This document shows positions 4,738 to 12,909 of a stretch of 13,042 nt of DNA, one piece after another. The notes beneath the pieces were generated by a model. That model was not told the origin of the DNA, searched no databases, and saw nothing but the letters and a program-made list of their open reading frames with translations. The DNA lies in contig JAUQXU010000232.1 of the NCBI GenBank assembly GCA_030837935.1, forward strand, positions 1-13,042, in the 5' to 3' direction. The DNA comes from Candidatus Brocadia sp. Its GTDB lineage: Bacteria; Planctomycetota; Brocadiia; Brocadiales; Brocadiaceae. Numbering within the stretch: the stretch's first letter is position 1; each line of letters starts with the position of its first letter. A program made the position numbers and the translations under genes.

Positions 4738-7653
4738 ATGATACAAGCGAGACTAAGAGGTTACTTTAATTCAGCACTTTTTAATACGATTGTTGGAGAA
4801 TACTTCAAGAACTTCCTTGATGAATTCATTAAGCAATATGTTTTAGTCAGCGCCAAGGGTTCAAGCGGGCAACTGTTTCAAGCATGTAGTAGCCGATTTG
4901 ACAAAGTTGTAAATCAATCCGATATGCCGTATCACATTCATATTATCAATGGGTTATTGCCAGCGCTAAAACTACTTGAGGAGAGATTTAAAAAGGAAGG
5001 GTGGCTCGAGCAGAAAGAAACACCGTTATTCCTGCGCTGTTTTATCACTGGATTCACATTGCATGATGTTAATAAGCTGACTAGCATTGATGAATTAAAT
5101 GAGAGTGTCGAGCAGTCTCTTGTTTCACTATGCGAAGGGCTGAAACTCGAACGATTTTTCCCTGAATGGAGAGATTGGATAGAAGAAATCAAATTTCTTG
5201 CTCTTGGTACTGAATACCGAACAAAAATCTATGCCCACCAAAAATCTATAAAGGAACAGGATTTTTTTAATACCGTTTTGGCAGAACATTGTCATCTTGC
5301 GGATTCTATAGCTTCTATGGATGGATTTCTCAATGTTGCTGAGTTTTATGAACAATTATGTAATAAGCAGATGGATGGCAGGCGGCTTGCTGATTTGTGG
5401 CAGCTTTCCTTTGTTGAAGTTCAAGAGAATATCTTCACCCTCTTGTCTCAGAAACTCTTGTTTGCTGCAAAAACACTTATTCAGGATAAACGGCAACAGA
5501 CTATTTTGTTTAGCTTAAGGAATGGCTTTGTATATATCGGACAACCCTTGAGTACAGATGAAATTGATAAGATAAAGATGGATTTCAAAAACGACTTATC
5601 TGATGTGATTAAGTCTTCTCTCATTGATTTTCAGGCATGCAAATTCGGTTTTTTGGAAAGCCTCAGTGAAGAAAGTAACTCGGAAAACAAATATCATGGA
5701 CAGATAAAAAATGCCATTGAAAAAATATTAAGAGCAGGTTTTGCTAATAGCGGTGCTGGAAGTGAAAAGATAAAGCCTTTCGCAATAACAAATTATGCTC
5801 CGCTATTGAAAGAAACAAATGATAAACCTAGAGAAATAGAAAACCTTGAAAAACTGATTGATGAGAATGAGTTGCCCTTAACAGTCTTTTCTCCAAAGGC
5901 AAAGGATGGAACAATTCAGAATTACTTTCTGCGGCTTCATAAGAAATGGGATGAAATCAGTGATTCAGAGAAAGCATTCTTAACCCTTTATGCGTTAGAA
6001 AAAATGAAAATACTATCATCAAAAGTTTTTACTAAATGGAAACCCAAAGATTCTTATCCTGAATATTCAACTGCCACAGAGCGAACTGTTATTGCGTTGA
6101 TGAATGCTATCAATCTATGTCAAAAAGTGGAAAGCGATGGTAAAACGGTTGCCGATGCTTTAGCAAGCGTTTGGAACGAGGTTATTAAAACACTATCTAC
6201 CTCATCACTTGTAAAAACTGTGGATACACAGGAACTTGATGACTTTACTGATTTTTATCTATCAGGTAATTTTGAGCGCGACATCAACAAAGTGACTGGC
6301 TTTGTTGGAGAGATTCCAGAGAAAACAGATATGTGCTTCTTTACGGGACGTAAAGCAATGACAAAATATGGGGCAGAAAGGGCTTTTGGAATTTCAGCTC
6401 TCAATTTTAGCAATCGGTCATTAAATACATTAAAAAGTAAAGACAATCAAATATCTTCACTGTTTTTTCAAGAAAATGAATTGCGGTTAAAGGAATTGCC
6501 ACGAGGATTTTATACTAAAAAACTCAAAGAGGAAGATAAAAACAATCTGGACAGGCAAATGTTTAAAGATGCCTCTGATGCAAATGCTGTTATCTATTAT
6601 GACTTCGGAGAATATTTTATTGATGTTTCAACCCGTCAATTACTCGATGTTCTGAGTAAGGCCTTTTCGTATGACTGTCGGGATGTAAATGGAATGACTC
6701 TCATTTTTGATAGCCTTGCATACGATTTTAACCTTTACGGAATGAATTTCAATAGTATCGGCGAGGATGTGGAATCTAACTTCTATTTCATTTACCAGAT
6801 GCTTAAGCTGATACCGAAAACAGGCTTCAGGATTTTTGTATCAGGTATATTGACACCATATCACTCTCATCAAGAGATGTTTGTCTTTGAGAACTGTATG
6901 CCCTTTGCAAAAAGGCTTGGATGGGACAGGATTCGGATTGACCAGATTGAAATCAGATTGCAGGAGATGAATCTGCTTTTATCGCTTAATGCAAAGAGAT
7001 TGGTCAGTAATGTCTTAAATTATGCAGAAGACAGGCAATCTATATTTACGGCTTTTGCATTGCTAGATGATGACGATAAGGCAAAGGCACGAAACGCTAT
7101 GCTTAAATTTATAAATTTAAACAAGGAGGTGTTAAAGATGAGTGCAATGAATGAACTGGCACAGCTTGCCATTGAGATGGTAAGGCCAAAGTCAGGCAGC
7201 ACTTCTCAGGAAAGCTGGATAATCCGTGATGCTCTAAAGGTGCTGAAAGACTGCCATAAGGAGGGAAGGGATAAAGAAACGGCAATAGAGCAAATTGCCG
7301 GAGATTTAAGAAAAACCCTGAAAAGCAGGGAGTATAAAGACCTAACGAAATGTGAACCTTTTGCAAAAGCCCTCTATGAACAGTTATTTGAACAGGAATG
7401 GAAAAAACATTTTCCCCAGCCTGGAAGGCTTCGCAATTGGGTAAACCAATTTGCCTTTCTTTATTCTGATAAAGGATATATGGAAAGCAGGAAATCAAAA
7501 ATTAAAGGCATTATAAAGAAGCTGAAGGATGAGGGGAAAGATATTTCAGAAGACACCGTGGTACAGCTTCTTGTTGCTGAAAATAAAAATCTTGAGAAAT
7601 ATGCGGGTGATTACCGTGAAGTATTTCAGGAAGTAGTTTCGGAAATTAAATAA
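4738..7653 (+). CDS. cas10d: Cas10d (Csc3), large subunit of the type I-D effector, with HD nuclease domain
   Basis: 971 aa, the usual size of type I-D Cas10d. In this subtype the large subunit carries the HD nuclease normally found in Cas3 and takes part in target DNA recognition and cleavage. HD-type residues near the N terminus: Y-H-I-H (65-68), H109-D110 in G-F-T-L-H-D-V-N-K, and H184/H186 in A-E-H-C-H-L-A-D-S. A central M-C-F-F-T-G (532-537) lies where Cas10 proteins have a cysteine-containing zinc-finger region, with only one Cys visible here. No GGDD cyclase motif is seen, as expected for I-D. The lysine-rich C-terminal region (from residue 801) corresponds to the small-subunit-like domain and has its own start site. 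The ATG is preceded by GGAGGG at 8 bases; csc2 follows after 23 bases. The identification rests on the HD motif, length and the csc2-csc1-cas3' context. Confidence 0.9.
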   Translation: MIQARLRGYFNSALFNTIVGEYFKNFLDEFIKQYVLVSAKGSSGQLFQACSSRFDKVVNQSDMPYHIHIINGLLPALKLLEERFKKEGWLEQKETPLFLRCFITGFTLHDVNKLTSIDELNESVEQSLVSLCEGLKLERFFPEWRDWIEEIKFLALGTEYRTKIYAHQKSIKEQDFFNTVLAEHCHLADSIASMDGFLNVAEFYEQLCNKQMDGRRLADLWQLSFVEVQENIFTLLSQKLLFAAKTLIQDKRQQTILFSLRNGFVYIGQPLSTDEIDKIKMDFKNDLSDVIKSSLIDFQACKFGFLESLSEESNSENKYHGQIKNAIEKILRAGFANSGAGSEKIKPFAITNYAPLLKETNDKPREIENLEKLIDENELPLTVFSPKAKDGTIQNYFLRLHKKWDEISDSEKAFLTLYALEKMKILSSKVFTKWKPKDSYPEYSTATERTVIALMNAINLCQKVESDGKTVADALASVWNEVIKTLSTSSLVKTVDTQELDDFTDFYLSGNFERDINKVTGFVGEIPEKTDMCFFTGRKAMTKYGAERAFGISALNFSNRSLNTLKSKDNQISSLFFQENELRLKELPRGFYTKKLKEEDKNNLDRQMFKDASDANAVIYYDFGEYFIDVSTRQLLDVLSKAFSYDCRDVNGMTLIFDSLAYDFNLYGMNFNSIGEDVESNFYFIYQMLKLIPKTGFRIFVSGILTPYHSHQEMFVFENCMPFAKRLGWDRIRIDQIEIRLQEMNLLLSLNAKRLVSNVLNYAEDRQSIFTAFALLDDDDKAKARNAMLKFINLNKEVLKMSAMNELAQLAIEMVRPKSGSTSQESWIIRDALKVLKDCHKEGRDKETAIEQIAGDLRKTLKSREYKDLTKCEPFAKALYEQLFEQEWKKHFPQPGRLRNWVNQFAFLYSDKGYMESRKSKIKGIIKKLKDEGKDISEDTVVQLLVAENKNLEKYAGDYREVFQEVVSEIK
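7123..7130 (+). promoter_or_regulatory. Internal Shine-Dalgarno for Cas11d within cas10d
   Basis: AAGGAGGT, a near-consensus ribosome-binding site, lies 7 bases before an ATG (7138) that is exactly in frame with cas10d (codon 801). It is as strong as the site in front of any annotated gene in the operon, which is unusual in the middle of a coding region. Confidence 0.75.
7138..7653 (+). CDS. cas11d: Cas11d small subunit from an internal start in cas10d
   Basis: Translation from ATG 7138 gives a 171-residue protein identical to Cas10d residues 801-971, starting M-S-A-M-N-E-L-A-Q-L-A-I-E-M. It looks largely helical and basic, ending in a lysine-rich region and an acidic tail. In characterised type I-D systems the small subunit Cas11d is made this way, by internal initiation within cas10d, and several copies line the effector complex belly. 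Here the evidence is the internal Shine-Dalgarno, the in-frame ATG, the right size and the C-terminal location. A second in-frame ATG is at 7147. No separate small-subunit gene is present in the window. Expression is inferred. Confidence 0.75.
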   Translation: MSAMNELAQLAIEMVRPKSGSTSQESWIIRDALKVLKDCHKEGRDKETAIEQIAGDLRKTLKSREYKDLTKCEPFAKALYEQLFEQEWKKHFPQPGRLRNWVNQFAFLYSDKGYMESRKSKIKGIIKKLKDEGKDISEDTVVQLLVAENKNLEKYAGDYREVFQEVVSEIK

Positions 7654-7676
7654 ATTCAAAAAAAGGGGATAAAAAC

Positions 7677-8726
7677 ATGGCAGCAATTGAAAAGCTTTAT
7701 AAGTTCATTGACGAAAAATGGTTTGTGAGTGATTTAAAGGAAAACCGTATTGGGCATATTAAACTTGCCTTGGTCAGAGAGGTTGTAAATCCACTCATTA
7801 TCAGAAGCACTGATATGGAGGCGACAATTATACTTAATACCGCTGATGGACGGGAGCTTGTAGAAATCCCTCCGAGGAAGTTAAAGAGCAGGGAAAAACT
7901 GCTTGGCCTGATGCTGTGCAGAGAATTCGGGGTTGTAGATGAAAAAGTCCGCTACAATGTATTTGAGGGTGCCGAGATGTTGAATAATCCAAATTCTGCC
8001 CTTTTTGGAGATACATCTACGAAATCTGGTGATACGGCGGGGCTTACGAGCAGGGCAATATACGACTGGGCGTATTCATTAAGAGATGTAAAAGATATAA
8101 CCGAAAAGCTTCAACACAATGCTTTAAGCGAAGCAGGGACAATGATTGATGAAACAACCGGTGAAATGAGGCAAAGTCTTTACTCAACGGAGTATATACT
8201 GCCAGGAACCGTATTCCCTCATTTTATAACCGTTGACAACATTGCCCCTGAACTTTTTATTCATCTTCTTTCCAGTGTTCTTAACCAGCACCGTTATGGA
8301 GCACAAACAACTACAAATGCCAACAATATGATAAACCATCTAGTTGCTATTGGTTTTGCAGATTTTGAAAAACCAATTAATAGCTACACAATTTCAAAGG
8401 CATGGAATGCTGATACAAATAAAGATGTGCCAACATTGGACTCCGTAAACACATTTGTCAATGAGCAAATGAAAAACCACTACACTGAGGATGGCTTGGT
8501 AAAAAACCTTGCTGACCTCGTGAAATGGGTTGATGATCTTTGGAAAGAAAATGATAAATCTTTGCTTAAAGAGATTTATACTGCTGCCCAAACAGGTGTT
8601 GATACATATTTAAAGAAAATTAAAATGGTTAAAGAATCTTCGGGTGATAAGAAGCAGAAAGGGGCAAAAAAGGTAAAAGAAACAAAATCGGGGGACGCCA
8701 ATGAAAATACAACCCCTAAGAGTTAA
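7677..8726 (+). CDS. csc2: Csc2 (Cas7d), backbone subunit of the type I-D effector
   Basis: 349 aa RAMP protein that polymerises along the crRNA spacer to form the effector backbone. Features matching Csc2: the strand G-H-I-K-L-A-L-V-R-E-V-V-N-P-L-I-I-R near residue 26; the N-P-N-S-A-L-F-G-D-T-S stretch near 105; and Y-S-T-E-Y-I-L-P-G-T-V-F-P-H-F-I near 170, followed by a helical domain. The last 30 residues are a lysine-rich low-complexity tail (K-K-Q-K-G-A-K-K-V-K), longer and more charged than the core and probably disordered. GGGG lies about 7 bases before the ATG. The 3' end overlaps csc1 by 26 bases, so the tail codons double as the csc1 start region. Identification is firm by pattern and operon order. 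Confidence 0.9.
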   Translation: MAAIEKLYKFIDEKWFVSDLKENRIGHIKLALVREVVNPLIIRSTDMEATIILNTADGRELVEIPPRKLKSREKLLGLMLCREFGVVDEKVRYNVFEGAEMLNNPNSALFGDTSTKSGDTAGLTSRAIYDWAYSLRDVKDITEKLQHNALSEAGTMIDETTGEMRQSLYSTEYILPGTVFPHFITVDNIAPELFIHLLSSVLNQHRYGAQTTTNANNMINHLVAIGFADFEKPINSYTISKAWNADTNKDVPTLDSVNTFVNEQMKNHYTEDGLVKNLADLVKWVDDLWKENDKSLLKEIYTAAQTGVDTYLKKIKMVKESSGDKKQKGAKKVKETKSGDANENTTPKS

Positions 8727-9348
8727 ACTTCTCTCACCCCTGTTCAATTATTGCAGGGTAACCACTGGCGGCGCCATAACAAGCGATTTTATCGGCGATA
8801 TTGCCCTAACTTATGCAGTTAACAGGGTGAGGAAAGACAGGAACTTTTACGAGGAGTTCCGAAGAAAGCCTTATTATGAGGAATTGAGGGGACTTGATTA
8901 TTATTTTAGCGTCGGAAAGCCTGTCCGGTATGAGATGACTGGGATATATACCAGAAATACTCTTTTTAATACGGATGGATTCCCTGATTTAGACGCAATT
9001 ATGTCATCCGGTAAAAATCTCTTTAAAAATTACTTTAAGGTTCAGGGTATTCGGCCAGAAGGCGAGTTTTCTGCCTGTCTGATCTGTAAAGACTCATTTA
9101 CCCTTAGTTTGCCTTTAACAATCCGCCTGGGAACAGGCAGAGAATGTATGGCAATCATTGATAGGGATGACAAATTTGATGGCAATCTCTGGTTGAATGC
9201 TTTTACCCTAAAAACAGTGTTTGATAATTTGCAGACAACTATTCAATCACTTAAAGCCTATTTTTTCGAATATAAACTTGAAAACTACATCCTGATGAAA
9301 AACATTTCAACAGAACAGGTCAGGGCGATTTTTGGTAGCATATTTTAA
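8701..9348 (+). CDS. csc1: Csc1 (Cas5d), crRNA 5'-handle-binding subunit of type I-D
   Basis: 215 aa RAMP protein of the Cas5 group; it caps the 5' end of the crRNA and contacts the large subunit. The N-terminal beta strand K-I-Q-P-L-R-V-K-L-L-S-P-L-F opens the fold. T-G-G-A-I-T-S-D-F-I-G-D follows near residue 22. The segment L-T-I-R-L-G-T-G-R-E-C-M near residue 140 is characteristic of Csc1. The start is supported by GGGGGA upstream and lies inside the csc2 3' end (26-base overlap). Its stop shares one base with the cas3' start (TAATG), indicating tight translational coupling. Length is normal for the family (about 200-250). Confidence 0.88.
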   Translation: MKIQPLRVKLLSPLFNYCRVTTGGAITSDFIGDIALTYAVNRVRKDRNFYEEFRRKPYYEELRGLDYYFSVGKPVRYEMTGIYTRNTLFNTDGFPDLDAIMSSGKNLFKNYFKVQGIRPEGEFSACLICKDSFTLSLPLTIRLGTGRECMAIIDRDDKFDGNLWLNAFTLKTVFDNLQTTIQSLKAYFFEYKLENYILMKNISTEQVRAIFGSIF

Positions 9349-11264
9349 TGACTGATAGCGTTTTTCTAAAAATATCACCACAATTTGTGGATACAATGGA
9401 TGAGCAGTTTGAGGGGCACCGTTTGCATAGCATTCAGCAGGCACTTTTGCACTATGATGAGATTCCTGAATTCACAGTAATAACAGCACCAACAGGGACA
9501 GGAAAAAGTTTTGCCTTTCCGCTTCCCATTATCCAACACAAAAGGAGTGGCAGCCATTTCAGCAAACGCAGATGCATTATTGTATCCCCGACAAATGCCT
9601 TGATTGATGATATGGAAAAAGAATACGCCAAAATCTTTCCAGACCTTAGGGTTAGTAAACTAAACAGAAAGAAACTAGATGAACTCAATGCAAAAGGTCA
9701 TGAAAGATGGAATGCGATTATCCAGATTATAACAGATAACGTGGTGGTGTTAACTAATCCTGACTTGCTCAATTTTGCCATGTTTGGCGGTTATTACAGG
9801 CACAAAGGGCAAAAAGAGATAAGCGAAATCTTTGCCAGAATAGACTACTTTGTTTTTGACGAATATCATTTGTATGATGAAGAGCAGATTGCCAATATCA
9901 TTTCATGGATTGCAGTAAAAAAGGCTCTGCTTGCAAAGCCGGTTAAATTTATTTTTGCCTCAGCAACCCCTGAAAAAGAATTGCTTGAAGTATTAAATAC
10001 GCAAGGCTTTGAGCCTGCTGAGATCATAGAATTCATATCTGATAAAGCAACTCCATCAAGCCGGAAAATTCATGGTCAAATAGAGGTCACATTTTTGAAA
10101 GGTAGTACTCCGCGTCAATATCTCATCTCGAATGCTGAAACCGTAAAACAATGGATTAAAGACGGAGAAAGAATATTAATTGTATTTGATAGAATGACGG
10201 AACTCAGAATGGCAAGACCAGAGATAGAAAAGAAATTTCATGATGTGGTTATAGCAGAAGTATCTGGCTACTATACAAAGTCTGAATTTAAGGAAGAGCC
10301 TGGCAATGCCAGCCTGATACTTGGCACTAATAAAATCGAAGTTGGTGTCAATCTGGATGTGTCAATTTGCCTTATGCAGACAGGTAAGCACTTTGCGAAC
10401 TTCGTTCAACGATTCGGACGAATCGCAAGACAGGGAAAAGACGGCAAGGCGATAATCTTCCTTGATGACAAAATAAAAGAGATAGAAAAGGTATTTACTG
10501 GAATAGAAACACTGTCGTATTATGACTTTATCGAGCAATGTCGAAATATTGAACTTTTATCAGACCGAAAATTTTATTCTGAGAAAATTCCCCAGTATCT
10601 TGGGGCCTATTATTTTATCATTGCCAAAAATATAAAAGACTATGCCACACAGAGATTGTTTAGAGAAAATATCAATCTTGATGGTCAGACTGGATTTACG
10701 CTTGGATTAATGAGAAAAATAGATAAAGGGGTTAGACGCCTTGAATATATAAATTCTGCCTCTGGAAGAAAATTTGATTTTGACTGCGAAAACTGGGCAA
10801 AATGGTGGGAAATCTTTACTGATACTTTTAAATATTTCCGGACTTCCATGCCTGATATTTTAGTTCGAGATTTAACCTGTAATAAAGATACTCAGCTTAC
10901 TCGATATTCTTTAGAATGGATATTGCAAAATCGAGAAATTGTAGGAGAAGAACATATCAATGGTGAACGATGTCTTGTAGTATCAGGCTTTTCGGAAGGA
11001 AAACAGGAGTTACAATACTATGTAGAATCGCTTCCTGTTTATAAATTGAATGAAGGGAATCTTTATTTGCAACAAAAAGAGAAATATTCTCTGAAAGAAG
11101 CCTTCGAAAAACGGCTTGTAGAGATTGCGAGAATGTATAAAGGGCAAAGCCAGTTTGTATTGGCTGCAAGACAATTAATTGGTGAAGTTGAAAAATTGAA
11201 GCCTGTAGTTACCCATAAGCGCTTATTTGTTTCTGATGTTCGGTGTTATTCAAATATTTTATGA
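9348..11264 (+). CDS. cas3: Cas3' helicase of type I-D (no HD domain)
   Basis: 638 aa superfamily 2 DNA helicase that unwinds target DNA after effector binding. Visible motifs: Q motif Q30; Walker A A-P-T-G-T-G-K-S (47-54); motif II D-E-Y-H (171-174); motif III S-A-T (205-207); motif V L-G-T-N-K-I-E-V-G-V-N-L-D; and motif VI Q-R-F-G-R-I-A-R (354-361). There is no N-terminal HD nuclease. In type I-D that activity sits on Cas10d, and the HD motif there agrees. The C-terminal 250 residues are accessory and unremarkable. It is the last gene of the tightly packed effector operon. Its position after csc1 rather than before cas10d differs from the commonly drawn I-D gene order. Confidence 0.9.
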   Translation: MTDSVFLKISPQFVDTMDEQFEGHRLHSIQQALLHYDEIPEFTVITAPTGTGKSFAFPLPIIQHKRSGSHFSKRRCIIVSPTNALIDDMEKEYAKIFPDLRVSKLNRKKLDELNAKGHERWNAIIQIITDNVVVLTNPDLLNFAMFGGYYRHKGQKEISEIFARIDYFVFDEYHLYDEEQIANIISWIAVKKALLAKPVKFIFASATPEKELLEVLNTQGFEPAEIIEFISDKATPSSRKIHGQIEVTFLKGSTPRQYLISNAETVKQWIKDGERILIVFDRMTELRMARPEIEKKFHDVVIAEVSGYYTKSEFKEEPGNASLILGTNKIEVGVNLDVSICLMQTGKHFANFVQRFGRIARQGKDGKAIIFLDDKIKEIEKVFTGIETLSYYDFIEQCRNIELLSDRKFYSEKIPQYLGAYYFIIAKNIKDYATQRLFRENINLDGQTGFTLGLMRKIDKGVRRLEYINSASGRKFDFDCENWAKWWEIFTDTFKYFRTSMPDILVRDLTCNKDTQLTRYSLEWILQNREIVGEEHINGERCLVVSGFSEGKQELQYYVESLPVYKLNEGNLYLQQKEKYSLKEAFEKRLVEIARMYKGQSQFVLAARQLIGEVEKLKPVVTHKRLFVSDVRCYSNIL

Positions 11265-11340
11265 CCCGCAAAAATATGCTTTTTTATTTATGGGACACTT
11301 CGGCAGGTTCAGGTTTGCAACCCCTGCTTTTATGTGGATA

Positions 11341-11370
11341 ATTGGTACGTCCCACCAATGAAGTCTTTTT
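11341..11370 (+). terminator. Weak terminator candidate after cas3'
   Basis: ATTGGT (11341-11346) pairs with ACCAAT (11354-11359) around a seven-base loop and is followed by 'gaagtcttttt'. The stem is short and AT-rich, so it would be weak. Confidence 0.3.
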
Positions 11371-11486
11371 AGATATTTAGCATGGATTCATTACGTGTGT
11401 CATCGAGGATTTTAATATTTACTACAAAAGACGGACGTGCCTTTCGTTTCCAATAGGCGCTTAATAGATTATACAAAGGGGATACG

Positions 11487-11846
11487 ATGATTAAAGATGC
11501 ATTGAAAAAACAGACTATAAAAGAGCGAGACAAAGAAATCGTTTTAGAATTTAAGCGGAGGTTTACGGACGATATTCGAACTCTGGTTACCAAATTGATC
11601 ACCTTCGGGTCGAGGGCAAGGGGAGAAGCTACAGAAGATTCAGATCTTGATATTGTTGTTCTGGTAACCACAAAAACGCCCGATATCGAAAGAAAAATGG
11701 AAGATATTGCCTACAGGGTAATGTGGCATTATGACTTTAAACCCATGATTGCCCTCAAGGTCTTTGCGGAATCACAGTTTAATGATGCCAGCACCAGGGG
11801 CTTTTCCTTTTACATGCACGTTCAGGAAGAGGGGATTTCCGTATGA
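11487..11846 (+). CDS. MNT-type nucleotidyltransferase (MntA-like antitoxin), partner broken
   Basis: 119 aa minimal nucleotidyltransferase. The signature F-G-S-R-A-R-G-E-A-T-E-D-S-D-L-D at residues 40-55 contains the G-S motif (41-42) and the D-x-D metal ligands (53 and 55). The C-terminal M-H-V-Q-E-E-G-I-S-V end is typical of complete MntA proteins. In HEPN/MNT modules this protein acts as antitoxin, in characterised cases by AMPylating the HEPN ribonuclease toxin. AAGGGGAT precedes the ATG. Its stop overlaps the next ATG (ATGA), the usual arrangement for the HEPN gene, but that gene is cut off after about a dozen codons. The antitoxin therefore seems to be left without its toxin. Confidence 0.85.
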   Translation: MIKDALKKQTIKERDKEIVLEFKRRFTDDIRTLVTKLITFGSRARGEATEDSDLDIVVLVTTKTPDIERKMEDIAYRVMWHYDFKPMIALKVFAESQFNDASTRGFSFYMHVQEEGISV

Positions 11847-11947
11847 CGGAAGAGGTTCAAAAACTCATAGAAAAGGAGTTTAGCCACGAATGGACACAAA
11901 TAAACACTAATTTTCTTATCAGGGATGGACACGATGAACATGATTAA
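11843..11947 (+). pseudogene. HEPN toxin (HepT-like) stub, truncated by a dispersed repeat
   Basis: From ATG 11843 the frame starts M-T-E-E-V-Q-K-L-I-E-K, the usual first helix of HepT-like HEPN proteins, which are normally about 110-140 aa. From codon 13 the sequence is that of the 'gccacgaatggacacaaat' repeat, and the frame ends after 34 codons. The R-x4-6-H catalytic motif of HEPN is absent. The toxin gene has been lost by repeat insertion or by a deletion ending at the repeat. Confidence 0.65.
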
Positions 11948-11985
11948 AATATCCTGATTATCCTGTTAATCCTGTCAAAAATAGT
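11874..11985. repeat. Dispersed 'cacgaatgaacacgaat' / 'cctgattatcctgttaatcctg' repeat
   Basis: Short imperfect units: 'gccacgaatggacacaaataa', then 'agggatggacacgatgaaca', then 'atcctgattatcctgttaat'. The last two are loosely complementary (ggataaacagga-type against tcctgttaatcc-type), so the element can fold. Related sequence forms the 3' end of cas6. Confidence 0.6.
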
Positions 11986-12295
11986 TAGGAGACACTAAAA
12001 GGGAAAAATGGATTGAATAAAGAATATGATGGTAGTACAATGTATATACATAAAGTTACGTTAAGAAAATTCAATGTTGCTATACAGTCACTATAGTAAA
12101 CGTCATAAATACGTTGGCATGAATCCGTCATTGCGAGCGGGCAGCGAAGCAATCCCTGTTTGAGATTGCTTCGTCGTTCCTCCTCGCAATGACAACTTTC
12201 TTTTAGCGGTTACTATAAGTCATCAGGATTTTTTTCGAGACTTGGTGTCTTCGCGGTATTAAAAATTTACAAACTGCTAAATTTCAGGAGGTAAT
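11948..12295. other. Gene-free stretch before the toxin-antitoxin pair
   Basis: No gene. It holds the tail of the dispersed repeat and MITE copy 2. The final 75 bases lead to the antitoxin RBS (CAGGAGG) and show no clear operator palindrome. Confidence 0.55.
12091..12219 (-). mobile_element. MITE-like palindromic element, copy 2 (inverted relative to copy 1)
   Basis: The central hairpin runs from GTCATTGCGAG (12127-12137) to CTCGCAATGAC (12183-12193), with inner gaagcaatc/gattgcttc arms. The ends are imperfect terminal inverted repeats: CTATAGTAAACG at 12091-12102, and on the other strand CTTATAGTAACCG at the right end. With boundaries drawn this way it has the same 129-bp span as the copy at 3924-4052. 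Confidence 0.7.
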
Positions 12296-12523
12296 ATGCT
12301 TAAAAATCTGGTCCCACACGGTAACAGCGCAGCATTAATTATTGATAAACCCATCTTGGAAATTCTCAAGGTTGATATGAATACACCACTTGAAATCACT
12401 ACTGACGGAGAAAGTCTTATTATTTCTCCAGTTCATGACAAGGATAGAGATAAAAAGTTTAAAGCGGCTTTAGGAAAGGTAAATAAAAAACACGAAAAAA
12501 CACTCAAGAAGCTGGCCGAATGA
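12296..12523 (+). CDS. AbrB/MazE-type antitoxin
   Basis: 75 aa. The N-terminal 50 residues show the swapped-hairpin SpoVT-AbrB DNA-binding pattern: L-V-P-H-G-N-S-A-A-L-I-I, then I-L-E-I-L-K-V, L-E-I-T-T-D-G-E-S-L-I-I-S-P-V. The lysine-rich tail (from about residue 52) is the part that in such antitoxins wraps the toxin. A strong RBS (CAGGAGGTAAT) precedes the ATG. The stop overlaps the toxin ATG by four bases (ATGA-type coupling). By family it should repress its own operon and neutralise the Doc protein. No clear operator was found upstream, although the MITE lies close by. Confidence 0.85.
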   Translation: MLKNLVPHGNSAALIIDKPILEILKVDMNTPLEITTDGESLIISPVHDKDRDKKFKAALGKVNKKHEKTLKKLAE

Positions 12524-12909
12524 TGAAGGATGTCCTTTTTCTGACCCTTGCCGAAGTTGTTGATATACACAGCAATCAGATGAGATTGTATGGAGGATTG
12601 CCGGGGATAAGGGATATAAATCTCTTATCTTCAGCTATTGCAATGCCCCACGCATCTTTTCATGGTGAGTACTTGCATAACGATATTTATGAAATGGCAG
12701 CGGCTTATGCATTTCACATCGGTAAAAACCATCCTTTTGTTGATGGTAATAAGCGAACCGCCCTGGTATCTGCACTGGTTTTTCTCGAACTTCATGGAAT
12801 CAGCATTTCAGATTTTCAGGGGAAACTTTACGATGCTATGCTGGACCTTTCAACGGGAAAGCTTAACAAAAGTGAGTTAGCCAGTATATTGAGAAAATTG
12901 AAAGACTGA
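12520..12909 (+). CDS. doc: Doc-type death-on-curing toxin (Fic fold)
   Basis: 129 aa, matching Doc (about 125 aa). The Fic/Doc active-site motif H-P-F-V-D-G-N-K-R spans residues 71-79, with His71 catalytic. The Lys at 78, where AMPylating Fic enzymes have Gly, is the Doc-type signature. Doc phosphorylates elongation factor Tu and so halts translation. The N terminus L-T-L-A-E-V-V-D-I-H-S-N-Q and G-G-L-P-G-I-R-D-I-N-L-L-S-S-A are also typical of the family. All visible residues needed for activity are intact. ATG 12520 overlaps the antitoxin stop; ATG 12523 is an alternative. cas4 begins 13 bases after the stop, so the pair probably shares a transcript with the adaptation genes. Confidence 0.9.
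   Translation: MMKDVLFLTLAEVVDIHSNQMRLYGGLPGIRDINLLSSAIAMPHASFHGEYLHNDIYEMAAAYAFHIGKNHPFVDGNKRTALVSALVFLELHGISISDFQGKLYDAMLDLSTGKLNKSELASILRKLKD

Noticed and set aside
7109..7498. 129-aa minus-strand ORF within cas10d
   Set aside because: It lies wholly over conserved cas10d sequence, has no family pattern and no Shine-Dalgarno of note.
11369..11671. 100-aa minus-strand ORF over the MNT gene
   Set aside because: The plus strand carries a clear GS...DxD nucleotidyltransferase with an RBS, so this is its shadow.
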